From: Flammula alnicola
Lineage: Eukaryota > Basidiomycota > Agaricomycetes > Agaricales > Strophariaceae
Assembly: GCA_015499995.1 (NCBI GenBank)
Contig: JADNRV010000515.1
Span: 1 to 27,667, forward strand
Length of the DNA stretch: 27,667 nt
Direction: 5' to 3'
The notes beneath the pieces were generated by a model. That model was not told where the DNA came from. It saw only the letters and a list, made by a program, of their open reading frames with translations, and made no database searches. Shown here in pieces: positions 1 to 8,956 of this stretch. Each line of letters begins with the position of its first letter. Position 1 is the first letter of the stretch. A program made the position numbers and the translations under genes.

Positions 1-1183
1 TGCAATGCATGGGGAGAAAGTCGAGTCAAAGGTGTCGAATATATCTGTGAAGGAGTTATATTTATCATGTCATCATTGAGCGGCAATAGTATGGCTGAAT
101 GAGCGCAACGACCCCTGGCCCTTTCTCGAGGAGGCGTCATATTCTATACCATTGCATTTTAGGGTGGTTGCAGGAAATAGTCGCGTGTTTGTGCTCTGAC
201 CGTCATGGGTGTTGTTCCGCGCCTTATCTGCTACTGTAAGATTCATACTTACTCAACAATATGTAGCAATCGAAATGAAGTCGCGATATTTCTGTTCTAT
301 GGGAGCCAATGTGCGGAACCAAATCACATTCAAGTAAGGGTCCAAGTATATTTGAGTCGAAACTCGAGAGTGGGGAAAGATTAGCTTGGCATATCCTGCG
401 AGCAACGAGGGTCAATATTGAGACACACATTGTTGTTTCAGAGTTGATGTGCGAATCGTGTAGGGCTAGAAGTATCCGAAAATACACTGTTGATAGTACA
501 TGGGACCGTGGCGCAGGACCTCAATCCACCCAGTGAGAACAGTGGAAATAAGAATAATTAAGGGGCAGTTGAAGAAAGATAGAAAGATACTGATCGTACG
601 GAATGAAGTGAACTGCGCCTCTGTACGATTGACAGTTCGTGAGGGGCGCAATTAGTGATATATCCCAGTCAGAGTTCGAAAGGACAATGCGCCAGGATGA
701 ACGGTTCAGAAGTCCGTGTCTTATACACTCGCATATTGATGCGCTATTGATACATCGCACCTTGACATGAACTTTGACCATGCACGCAATAAGTAGGCCT
801 AGCCACAAATCCAGATGACAGGCTTCTCAATGACTAGTTCCAAGGAAGATGTATCGGGCGACGCGTCTGGGATGCTCACGCGGAGGCAACGCCCGCTGTT
901 GGGAGCGTTCTTGCGTCGAGTCATACTCTTGAGAACCTGTTAATTAGATTTCTTTACTCACGCAACCACCGCGGGAACTGCAGAAGTGTGGCGCGTCTCC
1001 GAGCTGCTAACAGCGTTCCTCCGACAGATTATTAAAGTTCTTCCACTTAGTGGGACTTGGTGCACATGTGCGAGCATATTTCCACTTCACTTGTTAGGAA
1101 CAGAGAACTTTTCGAAGCCCAGCGTTGATCATTCGGACCTGTCCTGAATAGGCGAACAATGGACATTGAGGGTACGAAGGTGG

Positions 1184-1222
1184 ATATATTGACCCTTCGA
1201 TATGAGTTCATGGTCAATATAT
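1184..1222. repeat. Short inverted repeat
   Basis: The arm ATATATTGACC (1184-1194) is matched exactly by its reverse complement at 1212-1222, separated by 17 nt. It could form a small AT-rich hairpin. No gene is attached to it, so no function is assigned. Confidence 0.4.
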
Positions 1223-1527
1223 GAACGAGAGTATGGTAGATTGATGAGCAGGGCGATTCACATGTATTTTGGCATGTCTCGTATTCTCAGGAGAATGAAT
1301 CGCAATTAAGAGGGAAAACACCCGTGCGTTCATCTCATATTTGAACTTGAAGGAATCAGTGAGTTGAAATAATGGACGGTGGGTAGAGCTAAGTGTCTTT
1401 TGACTGCACCGCCGGGAGGTTGCAAGACGGTAGGACCTCGTGGCTGTACTATTGGGTGGCGCATGAGTCGACGGGAAGAATTACTATAGAAAGAGATCGA
1501 ATGCGTTTTCCATGTCGGCGCCCAGGC

Positions 1528-1559
1528 GCCCACACGCCCACACGCCCATACGCCCACAC
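1528..1559. repeat. 8-bp minisatellite, GCCCACAC x4
   Basis: Four head-to-tail copies of GCCCACAC, the third reading GCCCATAC. Degenerate GCGCCCAG-like units precede them and GCCCC follows. It is strand-biased (C-rich on the plus strand). Confidence 0.8.
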
Positions 1560-2329
1560 GCCCCGCTCCACTTGTATTTACTCCCAGCCCTGAATGGCTT
1601 CACTTGAAATCTTAGGATTTGAATTTTGAACCCTGCGATAGACTGGACATGGGCTAGCACAAGCGACAATACGGAAATGAAGGTACAGCCACGCACAATC
1701 GGAAACGGCCGACATGTCGAGTGAACTGATGGGTTGTTTTTGCTCCACTGGCTGTTATCGATGCGCGCAAACGGTACGGCGCTCAAAGGCTCGGATATCT
1801 AACGGGGAGGATATTTTGAAGGAGCGAGATAACCAAGTTCCGTCGGGCAACAGGATGGCTGGCTGACCTATACTAGGTTTAGGTCCGCCACCATTCACCC
1901 TGACAGTTGCGGAACATGTGCTTGAGTCCTCTACCGGTGGACGTCGGTTGTTAAGGTTCTTCAAGAATGGCGGAGAATTCGGTGTTTTCTGTGAAATAAC
2001 ATTCGTCGCTCTCAGACTGTGCTGTCTAAGTACTGCGTCGGTATAGCGATTGAATACAACGCCGTTCTTCGCTTTTGGATTTATTAAGCCCTATTAGAGT
2101 CAGAAGGTAGTTGACTTTGCTTTCAAAGAATATCAGTGCCTGTGTCCAGAACGACTCACCGTCTCCAAATTTGTTACGAGGCCGTCCGAGCTTCATCATG
2201 ATCGTGATTTATTCGCGGCAGAGGTATTGAATTCGGCCAAATTATTCCCAAGCATGCCAGTTGCCCGAGATTGTGGCAACGAGAGCCAGAGATGATATAT
2301 CGCAAAGAAAAACTCATTGCTTCCGAGTA

Positions 2330-2334
2330 TCAAC
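2330..2334. repeat. Target-site duplication, left copy
   Basis: TCAAC immediately left of the 5' LTR. The same five bases follow the 3' LTR at 7719-7723. A 5-bp duplication is the size made by copia-type integrases. Confidence 0.93.
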
Positions 2335-2439
2335 TGTTAGCATTCGTCTTTTCATAGCACATGACTTATTCACGCGTCGCGTCACCACTCCCTTATTTGC
2401 GTACAACGCACCTTATTTGTTCGTGTAGAATCATTGTCG

Positions 2440-2479
2440 TTTATAATTCCCTCCCCTTTCTCTTTCTTTCCCTCAGTTG
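2440..2479 (+). promoter_or_regulatory. Predicted LTR core promoter
   Basis: TATAATT at 2442-2448 followed about 30 bp later by TCAGTT, which fits the initiator pattern TCA(G/T)T(Y). The start site near 2474 is inferred from spacing only. The same elements recur at 7504-7541 in the 3' LTR and could drive transcription outward. Confidence 0.45.
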
Positions 2480-2647
2480 TTTATCGTTCTCTGAACGTTA
2501 CGCTGAGGTATGTTTGTTCTTTTCCGTACTTCGTCGACTAGATAACTTACTCCTCGTTCTCATTACCTAGACTATAACGTTCTAGGTATTTATAATACAG
2601 TTGTTTATCGTTCTCTGAACGTTACGCTGAGACTATAACGTTCTAGG
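2474..2647 (+). repeat. LTR direct repeat: unspliced-like and spliced-like copies
   Basis: Copy 1 spans 2474-2586 (113 bp) and copy 2 spans 2598-2647 (50 bp). Copy 2 equals copy 1 with 2508-2570 removed, with no mismatch in the 50 shared bases. An 11-bp AT-rich spacer (2587-2597) separates them. In the 3' LTR the copies lie at 7536-7648 and 7660-7709. Confidence 0.95.
2508..2570 (+). other. 63-bp intron-like segment inside the LTR
   Basis: Starts GTATGT and ends ACCTAG, with CTTAC (2546-2550) placing the branch adenosine 21 nt before the end and a pyrimidine-rich tail. These match basidiomycete intron signals and length. The downstream repeat copy joins the flanks exactly as splicing would; a 2-base AG ambiguity at the junction is usual for introns. 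The equivalent in the 3' LTR is 7570-7632. That it is spliced is an inference. Confidence 0.7.
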
Positions 2648-2656
2648 ACTCTAAAA

Positions 2657-2668
2657 GGTTATGGGCCC
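2657..2668 (+). promoter_or_regulatory. Primer-binding site (initiator tRNA-Met, internal)
   Basis: GGTTATGGGCCC directly abuts the 5' LTR. It is the exact complement of the anticodon stem-loop of eukaryotic initiator tRNA-Met (GGGCCCAUAACC), not of the tRNA 3' end. Drosophila copia uses this arrangement, priming from a cleaved tRNA 5' half. Confidence 0.85.
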
Positions 2669-2928
2669 CGCTTGTTAAAGCCAAGCGACATATACCCTCA
2701 AACGAGTCTAAGCGTTTTCGCTTAAAAACAACTCATCGCCCTTGGCGATTATCTTCATTGTGCTCTCGCTCTTGGTTCATACCTTAGACAGCGCACACAT
2801 ACTCGTTGTCACACTCTGTCAACGTACTCTCTGCGTATCCTTCTGCGGTTTATACCTCTGAAAACGCGCATATATTCCTTGTTTTCACATCCTGTCAACA
2901 AATTCCTCCGCATATAGTCACTCTCACT

Positions 2929-5427
2929 ATGTCAACAATCAAACTCGATCACATCGAACTTCTCGTCGGTCCGTCGAACTTCGAAATCTGGAAGCGAGGA
3001 ATCAGTCAGGTACTCCAGGGCGAAGGCTTCTGGGGACACGTCGAGGGCGATGCGAACATTTACTCCGCATTTCCCATCGAGCCTGTACCTGCCGTTCCCA
3101 CAGCAGCCTCTACTGCAGCACAGATTACTGAGTATCGCGACTGGTGGAAGGCCGATTCCAAGGCGCGCACCATCATCGAGCGACGGATAACTCCTGTAAC
3201 CCTTGCGCTTTTGCCACAAGGTGTTACTGTTAGCGCTCGAACCGTTTGGGAAACCTTGAAGACTCTATACGGTCGCAAAGACGTCATGTCCCAATTCGAG
3301 CTTCGTGACCGTCTCGCCAATGCTAAGCTCAAGGATCATCGTGACTTAGAGCGCTACATCGGTGAATTCAGAACTGGTCGCTTACGCTTCATCGAAATGG
3401 GCGTCACCTACACAGAGTACGACATGGTTCATTCAATTATCCGTGGTCTACCATCTTCCGGTTCCTGGCCACACTTCGCAATGCTCATTACGCAGAATAC
3501 TCAGGATCATATTGACACCCAGAGCCATGCTGCCGTTCCCGCTGCACCCGACACTCTTCTCGACCGCATCGTGAATCGTCTTGTGATTGAATGCCAGCGC
3601 ATAGAATCCTCCAAACCGTCCAAATCTGGTCCTGGCTCGGAGTACTGCAATCACGCCGGCGCAGCATCTGACACCATTTACAAACACGAGAAAAACCCCG
3701 ATGGTGTTCTCTGCACTAACTGCGGAAAGAGATCACACGATGTCGCGCACTGCTTCGCTAAAGGAGGCGGCATGGAAGGCCAAGGACCTAAGGGTAAAGT
3801 GAAGCCCAAACCCAAGCCTGAACTCGCCGCTATCGCGCATTCGTCTCCCAGTCTTCCAGATCCCGACGCCTACATAGGCGATCTGTCCTGTGCTTCCATC
3901 GAAGAGCCTACTGACTCTGAGTTTGCTGCTCTTCTCTCTGCCGGCACAGCTGCGATCCTTGACTCTGGGACATCCTCTCACCTGTTTAAAGACCGCGACG
4001 TTTTCTGGACGTACGAGGTGACTCAGGCTCGTGAGATGACGACCGCAAACCATGGCATTCTGAAAACTATGGCTAGCGGCGACTGCCTTGTACGCTTTAC
4101 TATAGGCAACAAATCCACGACTGTCAAATTTCGTGATTGTCTCCACGCGCCGTCGGCCTGCATCAATCTTCTTTCTGTTGGCAGGATAACGGCTGTTGGG
4201 AGCAAGGTTGGATTCAGAAGTGAAGACGGGAAATTCGCTCTCATACGGAGAAAGCCCGACGGCTCTCGTGAAGACATATACGAGGGACTTCAAAGGAACA
4301 AGTTGTTCTTCGTCGATTTCGAATTCGTTCGTCCTCCGAAACGCCACATTGAGTCCGCTTTTTTCGCCAGAGTTCTTGAGACCATGGATCTATGGCATCA
4401 CCGCATGGGTCATATCGGAGAAGCGGCTACAAAGAATCTTCTCAGATCTGTCAAAGGCGTGAACTTTCCCCCTGGCGACAAACTGTCCAAATGCGAACCT
4501 TGCATCATAGGAAAGCATGCTCGTTCCCCTCATCCCACTTCCTCTACTCCTAAGTCTACAGAACTCCTCCAGCTCGTCTTCTGTGATCTCTGTGGCCCTT
4601 TCCCGGTCCTTACCCCTCACGGCAAGCTCTGGCTCATAGCTTTCCTCGACGATTGTTCCGACGGCCTCAAAGTTCATTGCCTGGCCCGCAAAGATCAGGC
4701 TCTTGAGGCTTTCAAGATCACTAAGGCGAGCTGGGAGCGGAAAACGGGGAAGAAAATCATGCGGTTTCGCATTGATGGAGGGGGTGAGCTAGGAGGCCAT
4801 GAGTTCGTGAAAGCTCTCGAGGCAGATGGAATTGAACGAGATGTGGTTCCCCGTTACGAACATTGGAAGAACGGGAAAATGGAGCGCGTCTTTCGGACAA
4901 TTCAAGGCCGAATGCTCGCGATGTTAACTGCAGCTCAGCTTCCTCTCACATACTGGGGCGAGGCTGCGCTAACCGCTGCCTACCTCTATAACCTCACTGT
5001 CACCTCGACCTTACCAAAGGATGTCACTCCTTTCGAAGTCTTTCGAAACCACAAACCTGACGTCTCTCATCTCAAAACTTGGGGCGTGCGCTGCTTCGCT
5101 CACATTCCTCTTGAACTTCAGACGAAACTCGGCGCCAAATCCTGTGAATGTCTCTTCATGGGCTATCCTCCTGGCGGACGAGGATATCGCGTTCGCTCTC
5201 TGACTACCAACCATTTCTTTGACTCCGGTAACGTCATATTCGACGAGAACATTCCCTATCATGCCCTACATGAAGTCTCGTCTACTCCTATGGATTATTC
5301 TGCTCTTCCCTTCCCCATCCTCGACTCAACTGCCCTACCGACGCACCGCCCGATGCTGACCTCACTCCCGCCCCTCCCGTCATTGCTCCCTCCGCCCCTG
5401 TTCTTGTTCGCGCGGAACGCAAATTGA
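2929..5427 (+). CDS. Copia Gag-protease-integrase
   Basis: The frame is open from 2806. I prefer the ATG at 2929, because family Gag homology starts there (STIKLDHIELLVGPSNF) and the upstream extension looks like leader. In order it has a Gag domain; a zinc knuckle CX2CX4HX4C (Cys codons at 3712, 3721 and 3751, His at 3736); an aspartic protease DSGTSSH with Asp at 3961; a GAG-pre-integrase HHCC segment near 4390-4505; and an integrase core with Asp at 4585, Asp at 4774 and Glu at 4882, followed by the copia C-terminal part. Codons are C-rich and the frame is clean. It leaves the family frame at a CCC run (5333-5335) and stops at 5427; the polyprotein continues in other frames. Confidence 0.9.
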   Translation: MSTIKLDHIELLVGPSNFEIWKRGISQVLQGEGFWGHVEGDANIYSAFPIEPVPAVPTAASTAAQITEYRDWWKADSKARTIIERRITPVTLALLPQGVTVSARTVWETLKTLYGRKDVMSQFELRDRLANAKLKDHRDLERYIGEFRTGRLRFIEMGVTYTEYDMVHSIIRGLPSSGSWPHFAMLITQNTQDHIDTQSHAAVPAAPDTLLDRIVNRLVIECQRIESSKPSKSGPGSEYCNHAGAASDTIYKHEKNPDGVLCTNCGKRSHDVAHCFAKGGGMEGQGPKGKVKPKPKPELAAIAHSSPSLPDPDAYIGDLSCASIEEPTDSEFAALLSAGTAAILDSGTSSHLFKDRDVFWTYEVTQAREMTTANHGILKTMASGDCLVRFTIGNKSTTVKFRDCLHAPSACINLLSVGRITAVGSKVGFRSEDGKFALIRRKPDGSREDIYEGLQRNKLFFVDFEFVRPPKRHIESAFFARVLETMDLWHHRMGHIGEAATKNLLRSVKGVNFPPGDKLSKCEPCIIGKHARSPHPTSSTPKSTELLQLVFCDLCGPFPVLTPHGKLWLIAFLDDCSDGLKVHCLARKDQALEAFKITKASWERKTGKKIMRFRIDGGGELGGHEFVKALEADGIERDVVPRYEHWKNGKMERVFRTIQGRMLAMLTAAQLPLTYWGEAALTAAYLYNLTVTSTLPKDVTPFEVFRNHKPDVSHLKTWGVRCFAHIPLELQTKLGAKSCECLFMGYPPGGRGYRVRSLTTNHFFDSGNVIFDENIPYHALHEVSSTPMDYSALPFPILDSTALPTHRPMLTSLPPLPSLLPPPLFLFARNAN

Positions 5428-7389
5428 CAGAAGCTGGTCGCCTCTATGCAGAAACTATTCGATCCGCGAAGGCGCACCTGGAGAAGGTCAGAACGAATGC
5501 GTCTCGACGACACGAGTTGAAGGTTGCTGCTCATAAGTTTGTTGAGGAACGTGCGGCGATGTTGGCTGAGAGAGCGAGGATGCAACCGTCGTTGAGGAGG
5601 TGGCGGATGAGAGTGGAATACGCGAATTCGCCTGTCTTTGTCACGAGGGGGTCCTGCAAGATTTGCCCGACTCTTTCGGCGAATTCGACGACCTTGCAGC
5701 GCGGCGGCATCTCTCGATGTCCAGGACTATCTCCAGCGGGATGCAGATGCAATCTTGAGTCCGTCTTCCTTTCTTTAAGGAGCGACATTATGCGCGACCC
5801 CCGCACTCCTGGGTACGACATGACAATACCTCCGGCAAATCATCGCGAGGCTATGCTGCGCTCGGATGCGGACGAATGGAGAAAGGTGGAGGAAAAGGAG
5901 CTGGGGATGCTGAAGAGTATGGGCGTATATGTGGATGAGTTGTTGCCGGAGGGACGGAAGGCGATAGGAAATCGTTGGGTTTTTGAGTTCAAGATTGACC
6001 CCGACGGAGGACCACAGATCTACAAGGCACGTCTCGTTGCTCAGGGCTTCTCTCAAGTCCCCTTCGTCGACTACGACGCCACTTTCGCTCCTGTTGCCAA
6101 GTCTGCCAGCGTGCGCTTCGTCGCTGTATACTCCGCTTTGCACGGCTGGCACATTGAATGCTTCGACGCGACTCGCGCGTTCCTCTGGGGCGATCTCGCC
6201 AGAACTATCTACATGCGATATCCCATGGTTACACCTCTCTTCTGCGCGGTGTCTGGCGTCTCTTAAAATCGCTTTACGGACTCAAGCAGGCAAGCCTAAT
6301 CTGGTACAAACTTCTCCGGAAAGTTCTCGAGGCTCTGGGCTTCGTGCGCTCGGAATACGATCACGCTGTCTTCATCTACAAGCGCCCGTGGGAGGAGAGG
6401 AAGTCCACTGTCTGCTGGCGATGCACGTTGACGACGGCATGGCCGGATGCACGTCCATGGATTTCCTGACATTCATCAAGGGGGAAATCAAAAAGGCTTT
6501 CGGCATCAAGGACCTTGGGCCTCTCCGCAACTTTTTAGGTGTGCAGTTCGAGCGTAATCTTGAAACCTGTGAGCTCTGGATACATCAAGAGATGTTCATT
6601 GACTCTCTTCTCTCCGAATATGACCTCACGAGCTGCAACGCTGTCAAGACCCCCTTAGATCATGATCACCCTCTCGGCCTTCCAACCGACGTTCACCCTG
6701 CAGTCGCCAACCTCACACACTCCTTCCAACGGCTAGTCGGCTCCCTACTCTTTCTCCAAATCTGCTCTCGCCCCGACATCTCCTTCGCCGTCCTCCTTCT
6801 CTCCCAACATTGTTCTTCTCCTGAACCATGCCACTTTGCCGCTGCCAAACGTGTTCTTCGCTACCTCAAGGGCACTCGATCATACCGTCTACACTACGGT
6901 GGCGACGACCGTCATCTTCCTCTCTCCGGACTCTCCGATGCCGACTGGGCCGGCGATAAGAAAGATCGCGCCTCTGTCTCTGGATTTGTCTGGTCCATCG
7001 GAGGCGGACCCATCAGTTGGTCAGCGAAAAAGCAAAACTGCATCGCTCTTTCCACTACCGAAGCAGAATACGTTGCTCTCACGCGTGCCATTCAAGAAGG
7101 CATCTGGCTGCGTCAATCCTTACAACAACTCCAGGTCGATTGTCCTTCGCCCCTCATCATTTGCACCGACAATAACGGCGCCAAATCACTCTCCGTTAAT
7201 GATTCGAATCACGGCAAAGCAAAACACATCGACATTCGTTACCATTTCATACGCTCCCACATTGAATCAAACTCCTTCGTCGTCAATCATACTCCTGGCA
7301 TCGAAAACACTGCCGATATCTTCACCAAGCCTCTCGCCCGCATAGTCTTCCAGTCTCACGTCACCCGTCTCGGGCTCTCAGCTCGTTGA
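5336..7389 (+). pseudogene. Copia reverse transcriptase-RNase H, frame-broken
   Basis: Continuation of the polyprotein in shifting frames. RT begins near 5850 (EWRKVEEKEL, then NRWVFEFKID and KARLVAQGF). Motif A is near 6161-6195 (CFDATRAFLWGDL), LLKSLYGLKQ is near 6262-6291, and the catalytic box reads MHVDD at 6421-6435 where most copia have YVDD. RNase H follows (DADWAGD, STTEAEYVAL, CTDNNGA, HIDIRYHFIR), ending in the conserved TADIFTKPL and a TGA at 7387-7389. Frame steps of -1 are inferred at runs near 5333, 5578, 5694, 5770, 6222 and 6385. I see no in-frame stop or insertion apart from these. The copy is either dead or mis-sequenced. Confidence 0.85.
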
Positions 7390-7396
7390 GGGGGGC
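7388..7396 (+). promoter_or_regulatory. Polypurine tract
   Basis: GAGGGGGG followed by one C, touching the 3' LTR at 7397 and overlapping the polyprotein stop codon. This is the expected position for the plus-strand primer of an LTR element. Confidence 0.85.
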
Positions 7397-7718
7397 TGTT
7401 AGCATTCGTCTTTTCATAGCACATGACTTATTCACGCGTCGCGTCACCACTCCCTTATTTGCGTACAACGCACCTTATTTGTTCGTGTAGAATCATTGTC
7501 GTTTATAATTCCCTCCCCTTTCTCTTTCTTTCCCTCAGTTGTTTATCGTTCTCTGAACGTTACGCTGAGGTATGTTTGTTCTTTTCCGTACTTCGTCGAC
7601 TAGATAACTTACTCCTCGTTCTCATTACCTAGACTATAACGTTCTAGGTATTTATAATACAGTTGTTTATCGTTCTCTGAACGTTACGCTGAGACTATAA
7701 CGTTCTAGGACTCTAAAA
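7397..7718 (+). repeat. 3' long terminal repeat
   Basis: 322 bp, identical by eye to 2335-2656, including the TATA-like motif, the intron-like segment (7570-7632) and the spliced-like repeat copy (7660-7709). Its predicted start site near 7536 points toward the DNA glycosylase gene, whose ATG is at 7994. Confidence 0.96.
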
Positions 7719-7723
7719 TCAAC
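7719..7723. repeat. Target-site duplication, right copy
   Basis: TCAAC, matching 2330-2334. The pre-insertion sequence can be read as ...GAGTATCAACTACTAG... Confidence 0.93.
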
Positions 7724-7993
7724 TACTAGTCCCGTCATACGATGAGCAAGTGCCATGGACACGAGGTGCAACGAGGCAGACTGCGCCGTCGGCACCTAAT
7801 TTGCGACCGTGACAAATCGCGACACGTCACACCATGATACAACTTGTCACGCGTCAGGATACAAGTGTGAGTCAATTTGAATCACTCACGCAGCTGTCGG
7901 CCTTTCACGTCGTATTCTATTGCCCCTGGCAACATCCTCAGACGTACTATATTGGTGGGACCTATAATATTGGAGAAAGTCCTCGCCCGGAGA
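7724..7993 (+). promoter_or_regulatory. Upstream region of the glycosylase gene
   Basis: 270 bp between the retrotransposon and the preferred ATG. It contains no gene of its own, and a longer open frame starting at 7877 does not look conserved. The insertion therefore lies within, or at the edge of, the gene's promoter. No clear TATA box is seen. Confidence 0.4.
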
Positions 7994-8956
7994 ATGACTT
8001 CGCTCAGCCTGAGAACCAAAAGGCCTCGTTCATCATCACCTGTCGCTCCAGAACGGTCTGCCGCGTCATCAAGTCAGGGAATATCTACGACAGACACACC
8101 CACCAAGGCCAAAAAGCTGAAACTCCAATCTTCATTCGTCGTCGAATCACCCTTCCCTGATTTCGGGCATCCGACACCAACCGAGGCTTTGGAAGTGTTC
8201 AACCTTCTTTCCAAGGCCCACCCAAGTCATGACCCCGTCCGCAAACCCCCAGCCGCATCTAGCAATTCTGCTCAGACGTGCGGAAACGTTCCAAACGTGA
8301 TCGAATCACTCATCGGCACCATTCTCTCACAAAATACGTCCGGCAAAAATTCTACCCGGGCGAAGATAGCTTTAGATGCATCCTTTGGCAGAAATAACTT
8401 TACTGCCATTGCTGCGGCGCCTCATGGCGACGTTGCTGATGCTATACGCTCTGGAGGACTGGCCAACAAGAAGGCCACTACTATTCAGAACGTTCTCAAG
8501 GCAATAAAGGATCGGCATGGCGATTATTCTCTGCAGCATCTAGGAGCGGTCGAGGAGGGTAAACGAATGAGCGACGACGATATCATGAAAGAGTTGATAT
8601 CATACGACGGCGTCGGTCCCAAGACGGCGTCCTGTGTCCTTCTCTTTTGTTTGGGGCGTGATTCGTTCGCCGTAGACACCCATGTTTTCCGCCTTAGCAA
8701 GCTCCTCGGCTGGGTTCCAGCCAAAGCCGACAGGATTCTCACTCAAGCACATCTGGACCTGCGCATCCCGGACGAGCTTAAATACGGCCTTCACGTTCTG
8801 ATGATACAGCACGGACGGGTTTGCAAAGGCTGCAAAAAATCCGGGTCAGGCGAGAGCTGCATTCTGAAGACCTACCTGAAGGAGAAGAAATCACAGAATG
8901 AAGTCCAGGATGAAACGAAAACCGAATCAGCCGACGAGTTTGATAAAAAAAAGTAA
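7994..8956 (+). CDS. HhH-GPD DNA glycosylase/AP lyase (endonuclease III-like)
   Basis: A 320-aa base-excision-repair enzyme, expected to remove damaged bases and nick the abasic site in the nucleus. It is a single exon. I chose the ATG at 7994 because the extension back to 7877 looks unconserved. Residues 1-50 are Ser/Arg/Lys-rich with possible nuclear signals (TKRPR, KAKKLKL). The HhH-GPD domain runs about 98-275: LSQNTS at 111-116; hairpin DGVGPKTASCVLLF with the lyase lysine K210; and AVDTHVFR with the catalytic Asp D228. After HGRVC there are cysteines at 277, 280 and 289, which do not form the CX6CX2CX5C iron-sulfur loop of classical endonuclease III. An acidic/Lys tail ends in a run of lysine codons. 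A copia element lies just upstream in the same orientation. Confidence 0.88.
   Translation: MTSLSLRTKRPRSSSPVAPERSAASSSQGISTTDTPTKAKKLKLQSSFVVESPFPDFGHPTPTEALEVFNLLSKAHPSHDPVRKPPAASSNSAQTCGNVPNVIESLIGTILSQNTSGKNSTRAKIALDASFGRNNFTAIAAAPHGDVADAIRSGGLANKKATTIQNVLKAIKDRHGDYSLQHLGAVEEGKRMSDDDIMKELISYDGVGPKTASCVLLFCLGRDSFAVDTHVFRLSKLLGWVPAKADRILTQAHLDLRIPDELKYGLHVLMIQHGRVCKGCKKSGSGESCILKTYLKEKKSQNEVQDETKTESADEFDKKK

Larger units (their letters stand above)
1..2329. other. Left flank, no supported gene
   Basis: No reading frame in this 2.3-kb stretch shows a recognisable domain, and the short open frames on both strands lack convincing splice sites. The only structures I can point to are an 8-bp minisatellite at 1528-1559 and an 11-bp inverted repeat at 1184-1222, listed separately. 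The left target-site duplication of the retrotransposon follows at 2330. Confidence 0.5.
2335..2656 (+). repeat. 5' long terminal repeat
   Basis: 322 bp starting TGTTAG and ending CTCTAAAA, identical by eye to 7397-7718. A TATA-like TATAATT lies at 2442-2448, and an initiator-like TCAGTT about 30 bp downstream at 2473-2478. This predicts U3 at 2335-2473 and transcription from about 2474. The rest contains a 50-bp direct repeat whose first copy is split by a 63-bp intron-like segment. Confidence 0.96.
2335..7718 (+). mobile_element. Complete Ty1/Copia LTR retrotransposon (5384 bp)
   Basis: A full-length element bounded by two identical 322-bp LTRs and flanked by a perfect 5-bp duplication TCAAC (2330-2334 and 7719-7723). 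From left to right it has the 5' LTR, a primer-binding site touching the LTR, a Gag-protease-integrase-RT-RNaseH coding region, a polypurine tract and the 3' LTR. Integrase lying before reverse transcriptase places it in Ty1/Copia. Identical LTRs and an intact target duplication indicate recent insertion. The coding region has several -1 frame breaks, so this copy may be non-autonomous, or the breaks may be consensus errors. LTR ends are TG...AA, not the usual TG...CA. Confidence 0.97.

Noticed and set aside
2361..2570. 69-codon open frame in the left LTR, repeated at 7423-7632
   Set aside because: It lies across the predicted LTR promoter and ends at the intron-like segment's last base; it duplicates only because the LTRs are identical and shows no protein features.
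3733..4347. 204-codon minus-strand frame inside the copia element
   Set aside because: Antisense shadow of the protease and pre-integrase coding sequence; no domain of its own.
7834..8160. 108-codon frame overlapping the glycosylase start
   Set aside because: Different frame from the HhH-GPD protein, with no recognisable similarity.
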